64,000 bases of DNA from Beggiatoa alba B18LD (GTDB lineage: Bacteria > Pseudomonadota > Gammaproteobacteria > Beggiatoales > Beggiatoaceae), in assembly GCF_000245015.1 (NCBI RefSeq), contig NZ_JH600070.1:3430684-3494683 (forward strand). The letters are read 5' to 3'. The notes below the pieces were generated by a model. The model was not told the origin of the DNA and did not search any database. It saw only the letters and a program-made list of their open reading frames with translations. Shown piece after piece: positions 52,795 to 64,000 of this stretch. The stretch's first letter is position 1, and every line of letters begins with the position of its first letter. The translations under genes were made by a program, and so were the position numbers.

Positions 52795-53226
52795 ATGGCA
52801 AAGAAAGTTCAAGCCTATATTAAACTGCAAGTAAAAGCAGGTCAGGCTAATCCAAGTCCCCCTGTTGGCCCCGCGTTAGGTCAACATGGTTTAAACATCA
52901 TGGCGTTCTGTAAAGAGTTCAATGCACAAACCCAGCATTTAGAGCCTGGTATGCCAACCCCTGTTGTGATTACGGCTTATAGTGACCGTTCTTTTACATT
53001 CATTTTAAAAACGCCACCTGCGTCCGTATTATTGAAAAAAGCTGCAGGTATCAAGAGTGGTAGCAAAACCCCTCACACCAATAAGGTCGGTAAAGTTTCA
53101 CGTCAACAGTTAGAAGACATTGCCAAACTAAAAATGCCCGACTTAACTGCGGCAGATTTAGATGCAGCAGTACGGACAATTGCAGGTAGTGCTCGCAGTA
53201 TGGGCATCGAGACGGAAGGGGTATAA
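52795..53226 (+). CDS. rplK: 50S ribosomal protein L11
   Basis: The 143-residue protein is full length, with [21 protein letters not shown] and the C-terminal rRNA-binding [27 protein letters not shown]11 forms the GTPase-associated centre with L10 and L7/L12. AAGGAG precedes the ATG; rplA follows 2 bases after the stop. Confidence 0.97.
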   Translation: MAKKVQAYIKLQVKAGQANPSPPVGPALGQHGLNIMAFCKEFNAQTQHLEPGMPTPVVITAYSDRSFTFILKTPPASVLLKKAAGIKSGSKTPHTNKVGKVSRQQLEDIAKLKMPDLTAADLDAAVRTIAGSARSMGIETEGV

Positions 53227-53228
53227 AG

Positions 53229-53933
53229 ATGGCAAAGTTATCTAAACGACAAAAAGCAATCCAAGAAAAATTGCAAGTTGGTAAGCAATATCCCATATTG
53301 GATGCACTTGAACTGTTAAAATCTTTACCCCCTGCTAAATTCGTTGAATCTGTCGATGTTAGTGTGAATTTAGGGGTTGATCCTCGTAAGTCAGATCAAG
53401 TAGTCCGTAGCTCTACCGTATTACCACATGGAACAGGTAACACTGTCCGTGTTGCTGTATTTACACAAGGTGCGGCCGCTGATGCTGCCCGTGCGGCAGG
53501 GGCTGACATTGTCGGCTTTGATGATTTAGCGGCACGGATTAAAGAAGGCTTTATGGACTTTGATGTCGTCATTGCCTCACCTGATGCTATGCGTATCGTA
53601 GGACAATTAGGTCAAATTTTAGGCCCTCGTGGTTTAATGCCTAACCCTAAAGTAGGCACTGTGACTCCTGATGTCGCAGGCGCAGTGAAAAATGCAAAAG
53701 CAGGTCAAGTTCGTTATCGTACTGATAAAGCAGGGATTATCCACTGCACCATTGGAAAAGTCTCTTTTGATGCCAATGCCTTAAAAGAAAACTTACAAGC
53801 ATTGTTAAATGATTTAAACAAGATTAAACCCAGCACGGCTAAAGGTGTTTACATGAAACGGATTACTGTTTCTACCACCATGGGTCCAGGTTTACTTGTG
53901 GATCAAAATAGCTTAGTGAACACCGTTCAATAA
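53229..53933 (+). CDS. rplA: 50S ribosomal protein L1
   Basis: The 234-residue protein builds the L1 stalk and typically represses its own rplK–rplA operon. Family blocks are [30 protein letters not shown] and [17 protein letters not shown]. Confidence 0.97.
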   Translation: MAKLSKRQKAIQEKLQVGKQYPILDALELLKSLPPAKFVESVDVSVNLGVDPRKSDQVVRSSTVLPHGTGNTVRVAVFTQGAAADAARAAGADIVGFDDLAARIKEGFMDFDVVIASPDAMRIVGQLGQILGPRGLMPNPKVGTVTPDVAGAVKNAKAGQVRYRTDKAGIIHCTIGKVSFDANALKENLQALLNDLNKIKPSTAKGVYMKRITVSTTMGPGLLVDQNSLVNTVQ

Positions 53934-53945
53934 GTAACAGGCTTT

Positions 53946-54075
53946 CGGCTGCTGAATAACTCTTAATCAGTAGCCGTCAAAGACCGTAGGTGTCAGAAAT
54001 GACTTAATAACCCTACGCAGACGGCAAAATCCATACAGGTTTTTGCTGGTATGTTCAGTGTAAAAGCTGACGATA
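53946..54075 (+). ncRNA. L10 leader (autoregulatory mRNA element of rplJ–rplL)
   Basis: The first hairpin is CGGCTGCTGA … TCAGTAGCCG (53946–53976). A kink-turn-like stem then pairs CGTAGG (53985–53990) with CCTACG (54012–54017), followed by CAGACGG. This matches the conserved L10 leader, where the L10–L7/L12 complex binds its own mRNA and blocks rplJ translation. Confidence 0.82.
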
Positions 54076-54099
54076 AAACCAAACCAGGAGATTAAGCAA

Positions 54100-54627
54100 A
54101 TGCCGCTTAAGCTTGAAGATAAGCAAGCCATTATTGCAGAAGTGTCTGAAGTTGCTGTTAAAGCACATTCTGCCGTTGTCGCTGAATATCGTGGTATGAC
54201 TGTCGCTGAACTCACTAAATTACGTGTTGATGCTCGCCAAGCCAATGTTTATGTGCGAGTTATCAAAAATACGTTAGCACGTCGCGCTGTTGAAGGGACT
54301 TCCTTGAAATGTATTCAAGAAGTCTTAAAAGGGCCTGTTATTCTTGCCCTTTCTGGGGAAGACCCTGGTGCACCTGCGAGAGTATTTAGAGACTTCCTGA
54401 AAACCAACCAAAAAATGGTGGTGAAAGGAGTTGCCATTGGTGGGCAATTGTTTGGAGCAGAAGACTTAGACAAAGTCGCTAAACTCCCAACACGCGAAGA
54501 AGCGATTGCCAGCCTGATGTCTGTCATACAAGCCCCGATTACCAAATTTGTCCGTACCTTGGCAGAACCCCATGCCAAACTGGTTCGCACAGTGGCAGCA
54601 ATTCGCGACAGCAAAGAAGCCGCTTAA
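54100..54627 (+). CDS. rplJ: 50S ribosomal protein L10
   Basis: The 175-residue protein anchors L7/L12 dimers to the ribosome. Family blocks are VAEYRGMTVAELTKLR, VRVIKNTLARRAVEGT and KGPVILALS. CCAGGAG precedes the ATG, and the L10 leader lies directly upstream. Confidence 0.97.
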   Translation: MPLKLEDKQAIIAEVSEVAVKAHSAVVAEYRGMTVAELTKLRVDARQANVYVRVIKNTLARRAVEGTSLKCIQEVLKGPVILALSGEDPGAPARVFRDFLKTNQKMVVKGVAIGGQLFGAEDLDKVAKLPTREEAIASLMSVIQAPITKFVRTLAEPHAKLVRTVAAIRDSKEAA

Positions 54628-54690
54628 GTTTATCAATTTACTTTATTTTCAATATCAAGCCTCTTTATCGCTTGATTTTAGGAGTTTACA

Positions 54691-55068
54691 ATGGCCGTAT
54701 CTAAAGAAGATATTTTAGAAACTATTTCCAACATGACCGTGATGGAAGTTGTTGATTTAATTAAAGCAATGGAAGAAAAATTCGGCGTTTCCGCTGCTGC
54801 TGCAGTTGCTGTTGCTGCCCCTACCGCTGCCGCTGCCGCCCCTGTTGCTGAAGAACAAACCGAATTCAACGTTATCATGACCAGCTTTGGTAGCAATAAA
54901 GTCGGCGTGATTAAAACCATCCGTGGTATTACTGGTTTAGGTCTGAAAGAAGCAAAAGACCTCGTTGAAGCAGTTCCTGCAACTGTTAAAGAAGCGGTCT
55001 CTAAAGATGAAGCCGCCAAAATTAAGAAAGAACTTGAAGAAGCTGGCGCAGCTGTCGATATCAAGTAA
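54691..55068 (+). CDS. rplL: 50S ribosomal protein L7/L12
   Basis: The 125-residue protein recruits translation factors. It has an N-terminal dimer domain, an Ala/Val/Pro-rich hinge (about residues 35–55) and the C-terminal domain with [28 protein letters not shown] precedes the ATG. Confidence 0.98.
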   Translation: MAVSKEDILETISNMTVMEVVDLIKAMEEKFGVSAAAAVAVAAPTAAAAAPVAEEQTEFNVIMTSFGSNKVGVIKTIRGITGLGLKEAKDLVEAVPATVKEAVSKDEAAKIKKELEEAGAAVDIK

Positions 55069-55095
55069 GATTGATTGGCAGTTTTCGCTTGTGAA

Positions 55096-55164
55096 GGCGT
55101 ACAGACAACTTGTTACGCCGTGGTAAAATAAACGGCTGGTGACACTTATGTTGCCGGCCTTTTT
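55096..55164 (+). promoter_or_regulatory. Processing/attenuator structures between rplL and rpoB
   Basis: One stem pairs GGCGTA (55096–55101) with TACGCC (55124–55129). A second pairs GGCTGG (55134–55139) with CCGGCC (55154–55159), followed by TTTTT. A partial terminator and an RNase III site are known at the same place in E. coli, where they lower rpoBC expression relative to ribosomal proteins; the function here is inferred. Confidence 0.72.
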
Positions 55165-55238
55165 CTGTTAGTGCTAGCCTATCCTATTGATGTCATGATT
55201 GCATCATCACATCATGCTATGGTCAACCGGGAGTCCCC

Positions 55239-58200
55239 ATGACTTACTCTTTCACTGAGAAAAAGCGCATCCGCAAGAGCTTCGGTAAACTGCCAAAGAT
55301 ACTGGATATTCCTTATCTGCTCGCTATCCAGCTTGAATCCTACCGCACTTTCCTGCAAAAAGACATTGCCACCGAGCAAAGAACCAATGTCGGATTACAC
55401 GCGGCGTTTAAGTCGGTGTTTCCGATTGTCAGCTACTCAGGCAATGCAGCATTAGAATACGTGAGTTATCGTTTAGGTAAACCTGTTTTTGACGTTAAAG
55501 AATGTCAAGTACGGGGTATGACCTTTGCTGCGTCTTTACGGGTTAAAGTGCGCTTAGTGTTATACGATAAGGAAGCGAAAGATACCAAAACCCGCAGCAT
55601 TAAAGACATTAAAGAACAAGAAGTTTATATGGGTGAACTCCCCCTCATGACCAATAATGGCACGTTCGTCATTAATGGCACTGAGCGCGTGATTGTGTCA
55701 CAGTTACACCGTTCACCAGGGGTCTTTTTTGACCATGATAAAGGGAAAACCCATTCCTCGGGTAAATTCCTCTATGCAGCCCGTGTGATTCCCTACCGTG
55801 GCTCATGGTTAGATTTTGAATTTGACCATAAAGATTGCATTTTCGTACGGATTGACAGACGACGTAAGTTACCTGTCAGTATCTTGTTACGTGCATTGGG
55901 TTATAACAACCAGCAAATGCTGGAAATGTTCTTTGATACTAATGCCTTTACTTATAGTGCACAAACAGACCAATTTTCTTTTGCCCTTGTTGCTGACCGC
56001 TTACGGGGTGAATTAGCCAGCTTTGATATTCGCGACGCGGAAGGACAGTTAATTGTCGAAACAGGGCGACGTATCACCGCGAAACATATAAAACAATTCG
56101 AAAAAGCGAATATTACCTCCTTGCCTGTTCCTGATGATTACTTATTCGGGAAAGTCATTGCACACGATATTAATGACAGTGAAGGAAAACTGGTCATTCG
56201 TGCAAACGAAGAAATCACTGCCGATGTCATTCGTTTATTGCGTGAAAATCGCATTCAACAATTTAAAACGCTCTATATTAATGATTTAGATAGAGGGCCT
56301 TACCTCTCTGATACTTTACGGTTAGACACAACGACAACCCCATTAGAAGCGCATTACGAAATTTATCGAATGATGCGCCCAGGTGAACCGCCGACGGCAG
56401 AATCGGCAGAAACTTTATTTCAAAGTCTCTTCTTCTCCGAAGACCGTTATGATTTATCTGCCGTTGGGCGGATGAAGTTTAACCGTCGGGTTGGACGTGA
56501 CGAATTAACTGGACCTGGCGTGTTATCTACCGATGATATCTTAGCAGTTTTGCGCACGCTGATTGATATTCGAAACGGTAACGGCACCGTGGATGACATT
56601 GACCATTTAGGCAATCGTCGGATTCGTAGTGTTGGGGAAATGGCAGAAAATCAATTCCGTATAGGTTTAGTACGGGTTGAACGTGCGGTTAAAGAACGCT
56701 TATCCTTAGCGGAATCAGAAAATATGATGCCGCAAGAGTTAATTAACGCCAAACCTGTGTCTGCTGCTATTCGGGAATTCTTTGGCTCTAGCCAACTCTC
56801 CCAATTCATGGATCAAAACAACCCCTTATCCGAAGTCACGCATAAACGCCGTGTTTCCGCCTTAGGGCCGGGGGGCTTAACCCGTGAACGGGCAGGCTTT
56901 GAAGTCCGTGACGTACATCCAACCCACTATGGGCGCGTATGTCCGATTGAAACCCCTGAAGGACCGAACATTGGTTTGATTAACTCCCTGTCTGTTTTTG
57001 CACGTACCAATGAATATGGATTCTTAGAAACCCCTTATCGTCGCGTTGAAGATGGCAAAGTCACGAATAAAGTTGATTATTTATCCGCCATTGAAGAAGG
57101 CAACTTCGTCATTGCACAGGCAAATGCAACCTTAGACGCAGAAGGACGCTTTACAGAAGAGCATGTAACCGCCCGTCATAAAAATGAATTCACACTTGTT
57201 CTAAAAGACAGCGTGCAATACATGGACGTGTCCCCCATGCAAATCGTCTCTGTTGCAGCCGCGTTAATTCCCTTCTTAGAACACGATGACGCAAACCGTG
57301 CGCTCATGGGTTCTAACATGCAACGTCAAGCCGTGCCAACCTTACGGGCAGAAAAACCCTTAGTCGGTACAGGGATTGAACGCACAGTAGCCATCGACTC
57401 AGGCGTTGCCGTTGCCGCAGAACGTGGCGGAATTGTCGACTCTGTTGACGCGGCACGGGTTGTTGTTCGAGTGAATGATAACGAAACAGAACCCGGTGAA
57501 GCTGGGGTCGATATTTACAACTTAACGAAATACGTCCGTTCCAACCAAAACACCTGCATTAATCAACGCCCCTTAGTCAAACCTGGGGACGTGATTGCAA
57601 AAGGCGACGTATTAGCGGATGGCCCTTCTACCGATTTAGGCGAACTTGCTTTAGGGCAAAATATGCTGGTGGCGTTCATGCCGTGGAATGGTTACAACTT
57701 CGAAGACTCAATTTTAATTTCTGAACGAGTCGTAGAAGAAGACCGCTTCACCTCAATTCACATCGTCGAATTGAGTTGTATGGCACGGGATACCAAACTG
57801 GGTGCGGAAGAAATCACAGCCGATATTCCCAATGTCAGCGAAGCCGCACTGAATAAACTTGACCAATCAGGGATTGTTTATATTGGGGCTGAAGTTCGTC
57901 CAGGTGATATTCTCGTTGGTAAAGTAACCCCTAAAGGGGAAACTCAATTAACCCCTGAAGAAAAATTATTACGCGCCATTTTCGGTGAAAAAGCCTCCGA
58001 CGTAAAAGATACTTCATTACGGGTTTCTTCTGGCACTTACGGCACCGTTATCGACGTGCAAGTCTTCACCCGCGACAGCGTGGAAAAAGACGAACGCGCC
58101 AAACAAATCGACCAAGCGGAATTAGAAAAAGTTCGCAAAGACTTACGCGATAAATTCCGTATTTTAGAAGATGACACTTATCAACGCTTAGAAAAAATCC

Positions 58201-59336
58201 TGATTGGACATAAAGCCATCAGTGGCCCGAAAGGCTTAGACTCTCAAAAGCCCATTAGTAAAGAGTATCTTGCAGGTTTAAACCGTGAACAATGGTTCGA
58301 AATTAACCTGCAAGAACCTGCCGTTCAAGAACAACTAGAATTGTCTAAAGACATTCTGGAACAAGAACGGAAACGTGCCGATGAAGCGTTTGAAGAAAAA
58401 CGCAAAAAACTCGCAGCAGGCGATGACCTCGCCCCTGGTGTGTTAAAAATGGTCAAAGTCTATCTTGCGGTTAAACGTCGCGTCCAACCAGGTGACAAGA
58501 TGGCAGGTCGTCACGGAAACAAAGGGGTTGTTTCCATGATTGTCCCCGTTGAAGACATGCCCTATCGCAAAGATGGTCGTCCTGTTGACATCGTCTTGAA
58601 CCCGCTGGGCGTGCCTTCTCGGATGAACATCGGACAAGTCTTAGAAACCCACTTAGGCTGGGCAGCAAAAGGCATTGGTGAACGCATCGACAATATGTTG
58701 AAAGCTCACCAACGCGCCTCCGTGGCAGAAATTCGTGAATTCCTCCGTAAAGTCTATAACACGACAGGCGGAAAATCCGAAGATATCAACAGCTTTACCG
58801 ATGATGAAATCATTGAATTAGCTAAAAATCTGCGTAAAGGTGTCCCCACCGCGACTCCAGTTTTTGACGGTGCGAGCGAAGACGAAATTCAAGCGATGCT
58901 AGAACTAGCGGATTTACCGACAACAGGGCAAACCGTGTTATATGACGGACGGACAGGCGAAGCCTTTGAGCGTGAAGTCACTGTTGGCTACATGTACATG
59001 CTGAAATTGAACCACTTAGTCGATGACAAGATGCACGCCCGTTCTACAGGACCTTACAGTCTCGTCACCCAACAACCCTTAGGCGGTAAAGCCCAATTCG
59101 GGGGACAACGCTTCGGGGAAATGGAAGTGTGGGCATTAGAAGCCTATGGCGCGGCTTACACCTTGCAAGAAATGCTCACCGTCAAATCAGACGACGTGAA
59201 TGGACGGACAAAAATGTACAAAAACATCGTTGATGGTGACCACCGTATGGAAGCAGGCATGCCAGAGTCTTTTAACGTCTTAGTGAAGGAAATTCGCTCA
59301 TTGGGAATTGATATGGAGTTAGAACAAAACAATTAG
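55239..59336 (+). CDS. rpoB: DNA-directed RNA polymerase subunit beta
   Basis: The 1365-residue beta subunit is full length, starting [19 protein letters not shown]. The rifampicin-binding region ([32 protein letters not shown] spread over about residues 510–541) is of the sensitive type, with Asp, His and Ser at the usual resistance positions. The C-terminal clamp block [20 protein letters not shown] is present. GGGAG precedes the ATG. Confidence 0.98.
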   Translation: MTYSFTEKKRIRKSFGKLPKILDIPYLLAIQLESYRTFLQKDIATEQRTNVGLHAAFKSVFPIVSYSGNAALEYVSYRLGKPVFDVKECQVRGMTFAASLRVKVRLVLYDKEAKDTKTRSIKDIKEQEVYMGELPLMTNNGTFVINGTERVIVSQLHRSPGVFFDHDKGKTHSSGKFLYAARVIPYRGSWLDFEFDHKDCIFVRIDRRRKLPVSILLRALGYNNQQMLEMFFDTNAFTYSAQTDQFSFALVADRLRGELASFDIRDAEGQLIVETGRRITAKHIKQFEKANITSLPVPDDYLFGKVIAHDINDSEGKLVIRANEEITADVIRLLRENRIQQFKTLYINDLDRGPYLSDTLRLDTTTTPLEAHYEIYRMMRPGEPPTAESAETLFQSLFFSEDRYDLSAVGRMKFNRRVGRDELTGPGVLSTDDILAVLRTLIDIRNGNGTVDDIDHLGNRRIRSVGEMAENQFRIGLVRVERAVKERLSLAESENMMPQELINAKPVSAAIREFFGSSQLSQFMDQNNPLSEVTHKRRVSALGPGGLTRERAGFEVRDVHPTHYGRVCPIETPEGPNIGLINSLSVFARTNEYGFLETPYRRVEDGKVTNKVDYLSAIEEGNFVIAQANATLDAEGRFTEEHVTARHKNEFTLVLKDSVQYMDVSPMQIVSVAAALIPFLEHDDANRALMGSNMQRQAVPTLRAEKPLVGTGIERTVAIDSGVAVAAERGGIVDSVDAARVVVRVNDNETEPGEAGVDIYNLTKYVRSNQNTCINQRPLVKPGDVIAKGDVLADGPSTDLGELALGQNMLVAFMPWNGYNFEDSILISERVVEEDRFTSIHIVELSCMARDTKLGAEEITADIPNVSEAALNKLDQSGIVYIGAEVRPGDILVGKVTPKGETQLTPEEKLLRAIFGEKASDVKDTSLRVSSGTYGTVIDVQVFTRDSVEKDERAKQIDQAELEKVRKDLRDKFRILEDDTYQRLEKILIGHKAISGPKGLDSQKPISKEYLAGLNREQWFEINLQEPAVQEQLELSKDILEQERKRADEAFEEKRKKLAAGDDLAPGVLKMVKVYLAVKRRVQPGDKMAGRHGNKGVVSMIVPVEDMPYRKDGRPVDIVLNPLGVPSRMNIGQVLETHLGWAAKGIGERIDNMLKAHQRASVAEIREFLRKVYNTTGGKSEDINSFTDDEIIELAKNLRKGVPTATPVFDGASEDEIQAMLELADLPTTGQTVLYDGRTGEAFEREVTVGYMYMLKLNHLVDDKMHARSTGPYSLVTQQPLGGKAQFGGQRFGEMEVWALEAYGAAYTLQEMLTVKSDDVNGRTKMYKNIVDGDHRMEAGMPESFNVLVKEIRSLGIDMELEQNN

Positions 59337-59450
59337 TTTACCGACGGTACGTTTATGAATCCGTGGCGGTTTCAGGTTGCAAACACTGATTAATCATTTT
59401 TTTGCAACCAAACCCGCCCACCTCCAGAATTCTACAAGCGGAGAACGACC

Positions 59451-62400
59451 TTGAAAGATTTAATGAATTTGTTGAACAGCCAAGGGCATATAGAAGAATT
59501 TGACCGTATTTGTATCGGTCTAGCCTCCCCCGAGAAAATTCGCTCTTGGTCTTATGGGGAAGTCAAAAAACCAGAAACCATCAACTACCGCACATTTAAA
59601 CCTGAGCGGGATGGATTGTTTTGCGCAAAAATCTTCGGGCCTGTCAAAGACTACGAATGCTTATGTGGTAAATACAAACGCTTAAAACATCGCGGTGTGG
59701 TTTGCGAAAAATGTGGCGTAGAAGTCACGCAAGCCAAAGTTCGACGTGAACGCATGGGACACATCGAACTAGCCAGCCCTGTCGCCCATATTTGGTATTT
59801 AAAATCCTTACCATCCCGCATGGGCTTGATTTTAGACTTAACTCTGCGCGACATTGAACGTATTCTCTATTTTGAAGCCTACGTCGTTATTGAACCGGGT
59901 TTAACCTCCTTAGAACGCGGTCAATTACTGACAGAAGAACAATATTTAGATGCCTTAGAAGAACATGGCGACGAATTCGACGCACGTATGGGCGCAGAAG
60001 CAATTTATGAATTACTTCGCACCCTAGATTTAGCGGGAGAAGTCAACCGCTTACGCGAAGAAATCAACAGCACCAATTCTGATACTAAAATCAAAAAGCT
60101 CAACAAACGCTTAAAACTGATTGAATCCTTCCTACACTCAGGCAACCGTCCTGAATGGATGGTATTAAAAGTTTTACCCGTGTTACCGCCTGAATTACGT
60201 CCACTCGTACCACTCGACGGCGGACGCTTTGCTACGTCTGACTTAAACGACTTATACCGTCGGGTTATTAACCGTAACAACCGTTTAAAACGTCTGCTCG
60301 ACTTAAACGCGCCTGACATTATCGTGCGCAATGAAAAACGCATGTTACAAGAAGCAGTCGACGCACTGTTAGACAACGGACGGCGCGGACGGGCGATTAC
60401 AGGCACAAATAAACTGCCGTTAAAATCCCTTGCTGACATGATTAAAGGCAAGCAAGGGCGTTTTCGTCAAAACTTACTCGGCAAACGTGTCGACTACTCT
60501 GGTCGTTCCGTTATCGTGGTAGGACCTACCCTACGCCTGCATCAATGTGGGTTGCCGAAAAAAATGGCGTTGGAACTCTTCAAGCCTTTCGTTTTCGGTA
60601 AATTAGAACTGCGTGGTTTAGCAACCACGATTAAAGCCGCCAAAAAAATGGTCGAGCGTGAAGGCCCTGAAGTCTGGGACGTTTTAGAAGAAGTCATTCG
60701 TGAACATCCCGTGTTACTCAACCGCGCACCAACCTTGCACCGTCTAGGCATTCAAGCCTTTGAGCCTGTGCTGATTGAAGGGAAAGCCATTCAATTGCAT
60801 CCGTTGGTATGTACCGCCTTTAACGCCGACTTTGACGGCGACCAAATGGCAGTCCACGTGCCTTTATCCATCGAGGCACAATTAGAAGCCCGTGCATTAA
60901 TGATGTCTTCTAATAACGTCTTATCTCCTGCGAACGGCGAGCCGATTATCGTCCCTTCACAAGACGTGGTGTTAGGGTTGTACTACATGACCCGTAAACG
61001 CGAAAACGCCAAAGGCGAAGGCATGAAATTCGCGGATGTTAATGAAGTACATCGCGCTTATGAAAATCGTGTTGTAGCCTTACAAGCAGGTATTGAAGTA
61101 CGGATTAAAGAAACCGTCTTTAATGAAAAAGGCGAAAAACAATCCAATATCGCTTTACGTAAAACCACCGTTGGACGGGCATTACTCTCCGAAATTCTGC
61201 CCGAAGGTCTGCCTTTCTCCGTAGTTGACTGCGACTTAAGCAAAAAAGCAATTTCCAAACTGATTAACACCAGCTATCGCCGTGTTGGTCTTAAAGACAC
61301 AGTCGTCTTTGCTGACCGCTTAATGTACACAGGGTTTTCCTTTGCAACCCGTGCAGGGATTTCCATCGGGATTAAAGACATGGTCATTCCTGATGAAAAA
61401 CCAACCATTATCACCAGTGCAGAAAAAGAAGTAACTGAAATTCAAAATCAGTACGCTTCAGGGCTGATTACGGACGGCGAACGCTACAACAAAGTTATCG
61501 ATATCTGGTCACGTACCAACGATAAACTCGCTAAAGCCATGATGAGCAAACTTGCTGACGAAGCCGTGAAAGATTTAGACGGCAAAATCGTCATGGATGA
61601 AAACGATAAAATCAAACTGCAACGCTCCTTTAACTCCATTTACATGATGGCAGACTCAGGAGCGCGGGGTTCTGCGGCACAGATTCGGCAATTAGCAGGG
61701 ATGCGGGGCTTAATGGCAAAACCTGATGGCTCTATCATTGAAACCCCGATTACGGCAAACTTCCGTGAAGGCTTAGACGTTTTACAATACTTCATCTCTA
61801 CCCACGGGGCGCGGAAAGGTCTCGCCGACACTGCATTAAAAACCGCAAACTCAGGTTACTTAACCCGTCGTTTGGTTGACGTTGCCCAAGACTTAGTGAT
61901 TTTAGAAAAAGACTGCGGCACCCACAACGGGCTAGAAATGACCCCGTTAATTGAAGGCGGTGACGTAGTTGAACCCCTCCGCGAGCGCGTGTTAGGACGG
62001 ATTGTTGCCGAAGATATTTTTATCCCAGACCAAGAAGAAGCGGCTGTTAAACGTGGCACACTCTTAGATGAAAGCTGGGTTGAAAAATTAGAAACCTTAG
62101 GGATAGACCGCGTTAAAGTCCGCTCGGCAATTACCTGCGAATCTCGTTACGGCATTTGTGCAAACTGCTATGGTCGTGACTTAGGACGTGGGCACATTGT
62201 CAATATGGGCGAAGCAGTCGGCGTTATTGCGGCACAATCCATCGGTGAACCTGGTACACAGCTCACCATGCGTACCTTCCATATCGGGGGAGCAGCCTCT
62301 CGAGCCGTTGCTATCAACAATATTGAAGTTAAAGCCAAAGGGATTGCTAAACTCCATAACATCAAAACAGTGGAACAAAAGAACGCGGAAGGTGTGGCGC

Positions 62401-63686
62401 GAGTTGTTGCCGTTTCTCGTTCTGGCGAATTAGCCATTCAAGATGATAATGGTCGTGAACGCGAACGCTACAAAGTGCCTTACGGCGCAGTCTTCACCAT
62501 CCGTGATGGCGACCCCGTTGAAGCAGGGCAACTTGTTGCCAGTTGGGACCCGCATACCCATCCGATTATTACCGAAGTGGAAGGTCGAATTAGCTTCACT
62601 GACGTGATTGAAGGGGTAACGGTAAACCGTCAAACTGACGAATACACAGGCTTAACCAGCATTGTGGTGACTGACCCGAAACAACGTCCTTCTCACGCAA
62701 AAGACATGCGTCCAATGGTGAAATTGGTCGACGAAACAGGACAAGATTTAAATATCATCGGGACTCAAATCCCAGCAACCTACTTTTTACCGCCCCGCGC
62801 TATTATTACCGTAGAGAATGAACAAAGTGTGAGCATTGGTGACGTTATCGCCCGCTTACCACAAGAATCTTCTAAAACTCGTGATATTACAGGGGGTTTA
62901 CCTCGCGTTGCTGACCTATTTGAAGCCCGTATTCCTAAAGAGCCATCCGTTTTGGCGGAATACAGCGGTACAGTCAGTTTCGGGAAAGACACCAAGACTA
63001 AACAACGCTTAATCATCACCTCTAAAGATGGGCAACAATATGAAATTCCCATTCCAAAGTGGCGACATGTCAATGTGTTCGAAGGGGAACATGTAGAAAA
63101 AGGCGAAACCTTAGTTGATGGCGCACCCAATCCACATGACATTTTACGTCTGCTCGGCGTGGCTGAATTGGCCCGTTACATAGTCAACGAAGTGCAAGAA
63201 GTTTACCGCTTACAAGGCGTGAAGATTAACGACAAACACATTGAAGTGATTGTGCGTCAAATGCTCCGTAAAGTTACGATTGTTGACCCAGGTGATAGCC
63301 GTTTACTCAAAGGTGAACAAGTCGAACGGGCAAAATTGCATGAAGAGAATGAGCGCGTTCGTGCTGAAGGCGATGACAAAGCCACAGCCACATGGGAACC
63401 GATGTTATTAGGGATTACAAAAGCCTCTTTAGCCACAGAGTCCTTTATATCTGCTGCCTCCTTCCAAGAAACTACCCGCGTTTTAACCGAAGCATCTGTC
63501 AGTGGTAAATACGATGATTTACGAGGCTTAAAAGAAAACGTGATTGTCGGTCGTTTAATCCCTGCGGGTACAGGGTTAGCCTATCATGATGAGCGTCGTT
63601 CTCAACGGCGTAAAGTCTTAGGGGGAAGTAGTACTATTGCGCCAGAAGCAACCACAATTAGTACAGAAAAGACATCAGAAACTTAG
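59451..63686 (+). CDS. rpoC: DNA-directed RNA polymerase subunit beta'
   Basis: The 1411-residue catalytic subunit begins at a TTG (59451) with GGAG about 10 bases upstream, giving [12 protein letters not shown], the usual N-terminus. The zinc-binding cysteines 70, 72, 85 and 88 (CLCGKY … CEKCG) and the magnesium motif NADFDGD at 458–464 have the same numbering as in E. coli. The trigger-loop region and the second zinc site ([13 protein letters not shown]) are intact. A strong terminator follows. Confidence 0.98.
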   Translation: MKDLMNLLNSQGHIEEFDRICIGLASPEKIRSWSYGEVKKPETINYRTFKPERDGLFCAKIFGPVKDYECLCGKYKRLKHRGVVCEKCGVEVTQAKVRRERMGHIELASPVAHIWYLKSLPSRMGLILDLTLRDIERILYFEAYVVIEPGLTSLERGQLLTEEQYLDALEEHGDEFDARMGAEAIYELLRTLDLAGEVNRLREEINSTNSDTKIKKLNKRLKLIESFLHSGNRPEWMVLKVLPVLPPELRPLVPLDGGRFATSDLNDLYRRVINRNNRLKRLLDLNAPDIIVRNEKRMLQEAVDALLDNGRRGRAITGTNKLPLKSLADMIKGKQGRFRQNLLGKRVDYSGRSVIVVGPTLRLHQCGLPKKMALELFKPFVFGKLELRGLATTIKAAKKMVEREGPEVWDVLEEVIREHPVLLNRAPTLHRLGIQAFEPVLIEGKAIQLHPLVCTAFNADFDGDQMAVHVPLSIEAQLEARALMMSSNNVLSPANGEPIIVPSQDVVLGLYYMTRKRENAKGEGMKFADVNEVHRAYENRVVALQAGIEVRIKETVFNEKGEKQSNIALRKTTVGRALLSEILPEGLPFSVVDCDLSKKAISKLINTSYRRVGLKDTVVFADRLMYTGFSFATRAGISIGIKDMVIPDEKPTIITSAEKEVTEIQNQYASGLITDGERYNKVIDIWSRTNDKLAKAMMSKLADEAVKDLDGKIVMDENDKIKLQRSFNSIYMMADSGARGSAAQIRQLAGMRGLMAKPDGSIIETPITANFREGLDVLQYFISTHGARKGLADTALKTANSGYLTRRLVDVAQDLVILEKDCGTHNGLEMTPLIEGGDVVEPLRERVLGRIVAEDIFIPDQEEAAVKRGTLLDESWVEKLETLGIDRVKVRSAITCESRYGICANCYGRDLGRGHIVNMGEAVGVIAAQSIGEPGTQLTMRTFHIGGAASRAVAINNIEVKAKGIAKLHNIKTVEQKNAEGVARVVAVSRSGELAIQDDNGRERERYKVPYGAVFTIRDGDPVEAGQLVASWDPHTHPIITEVEGRISFTDVIEGVTVNRQTDEYTGLTSIVVTDPKQRPSHAKDMRPMVKLVDETGQDLNIIGTQIPATYFLPPRAIITVENEQSVSIGDVIARLPQESSKTRDITGGLPRVADLFEARIPKEPSVLAEYSGTVSFGKDTKTKQRLIITSKDGQQYEIPIPKWRHVNVFEGEHVEKGETLVDGAPNPHDILRLLGVAELARYIVNEVQEVYRLQGVKINDKHIEVIVRQMLRKVTIVDPGDSRLLKGEQVERAKLHEENERVRAEGDDKATATWEPMLLGITKASLATESFISAASFQETTRVLTEASVSGKYDDLRGLKENVIVGRLIPAGTGLAYHDERRSQRRKVLGGSSTIAPEATTISTEKTSET

Positions 63687-63710
63687 TATTTTTAAAAGCA
63701 TCTGATAGTG

Positions 63711-63750
63711 AAAAGCCCTGTTAGTGTTGAACGCTAACGGGGCTTTTTTT
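63711..63750 (+). terminator. Intrinsic terminator after rpoC
   Basis: AAAAGCCCTGTTAG and CTAACGGGGCTTTTTTT form a strong stem with one G–T pair, followed by a T-run. It ends the rpoBC transcript. Its A-run also allows use by the convergent minus-strand gene. Confidence 0.88.
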
Positions 63751-63783
63751 AAATCCTGAATTTATTAAATGCGAGTTGTTGGC

Positions 63784-64000
63784 TCAATCCGCTAAACGGA
63801 CGACACGGAAGCCTGTCATATTATCTTTATTGGTAGAGTCTTTATTTAATCGATACGTAACACGACAGCCATTTTTATTGCTGTTCCATGAACCGCCACG
63901 TAATACTTTACTACCTGATTGTTGGCTACATTTTAGATGAGCAGTGCTGGAGTTTGTTTCATATGCTCTTTTATCATATTCCGAACATGTCCACTCCCAT
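63784..64000 (-). CDS. Formylglycine-generating-enzyme-like (SUMF1) protein, C-terminal part
   Basis: The gene runs off the right edge, so only about 71 C-terminal residues are visible. They read WEWTCSEYDKRAYE at the edge, then VLRGGSWNSNKNGCRVTYR and finally TGFRVVRLAD before the TGA at 63784–63786. W-E-W-T, RGGSWN and GFR are hallmarks of the FGE-sulfatase (C-type-lectin-like) domain. In such proteins the domain may modify sulfatases or, more often, is a binding module attached to kinases or effectors. The upstream domains are outside the window. Confidence 0.82.
   Translation of the reverse strand, partial: WEWTCSEYDKRAYETNSSTAHLKCSQQSGSKVLRGGSWNSNKNGCRVTYRLNKDSTNKDNMTGFRVVRLAD

Noticed and set aside
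54678-55064. 128-codon minus-strand frame opposite rplL
   Set aside because: Shadow of the Ala-rich rplL coding sequence.

Overview
The window looks like a chromosomal stretch of a moderately AT-rich gammaproteobacterium. The order tRNA-Tyr/Gly/Thr – tuf – tRNA-Trp – secE – nusG – rplKAJL – rpoBC is the classical gammaproteobacterial one. Several features suggest the Beggiatoa/Thiothrix sphere: a Vitreoscilla-type haemoglobin, genes for tetrahydromethanopterin-linked C1 oxidation (fhcD, fhcC), an AAA/PD-(D/E)XK (DUF1703-type) ATPase, and many foldback intergenic repeats. That placement is an inference; no 16S gene is present.

Layout. 1–2445: an IS982-family element inserted inside the transposase gene of an IS630-family element, next to a foldback repeat. 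2446–10705: a small ORF, a Dam-type methylase, fhcD–fhcC, a globin, an OapA/MepM-like protein ending in an NlpC/P60 domain, a CapA-like protein and a decayed IS1 element. 10706–16721 (minus strand): fabI – (MaoC-PTA fusion) – ackA, ccoS, a MotB/OmpA-like protein and ribD. 17359–25449: four consecutive genes for exported or membrane-anchored proteins (Fn3 plus beta/gamma-crystallin; vitellogenin-like plus HEAT repeats; two type I periplasmic-binding folds, one with Fn3 repeats). I do not recognise this cluster as a described system, and it is the best candidate for new biology here. 25901–32861: ureB–ureC without ureA, rplM–rpsI, tRNA-Gln, efp, a membrane protein, a MidA-type methyltransferase and a pteridine reductase. 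33109–42460 (all minus): a Cache/HAMP/SpoIIE phosphatase, a DUF2269-type membrane protein with an SDR–DoxX-like protein, an atypical Hanks kinase, two pseudopilins, the AAA ATPase, rimI and a family 4 uracil-DNA glycosylase. 42705–46437: a Rieske-like protein lacking one ligand histidine, a double-domain SagB-type nitroreductase, cysQ. 46438–64000: mutS, an alpha/beta hydrolase, then the translation/transcription cluster, ending with the C-terminus of a formylglycine-generating-enzyme-like protein on the minus strand.

The non-coding structure is informative. The IS982 element has perfect 15-bp inverted repeats and a 7-bp target duplication that splits the IS630 reading frame exactly. Six foldback repeats scattered over the window carry ends (ACCTGAGTNCGGCGA-like) close to the IS982 ends. 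Two 95-bp elements carry ends (TATAGTAAACG) close to the IS630 ends. Both repeat families therefore look like non-autonomous derivatives (MITEs) of insertion sequences present in the same window. All functional names rest on recognised motifs and gene order; no database search was run.
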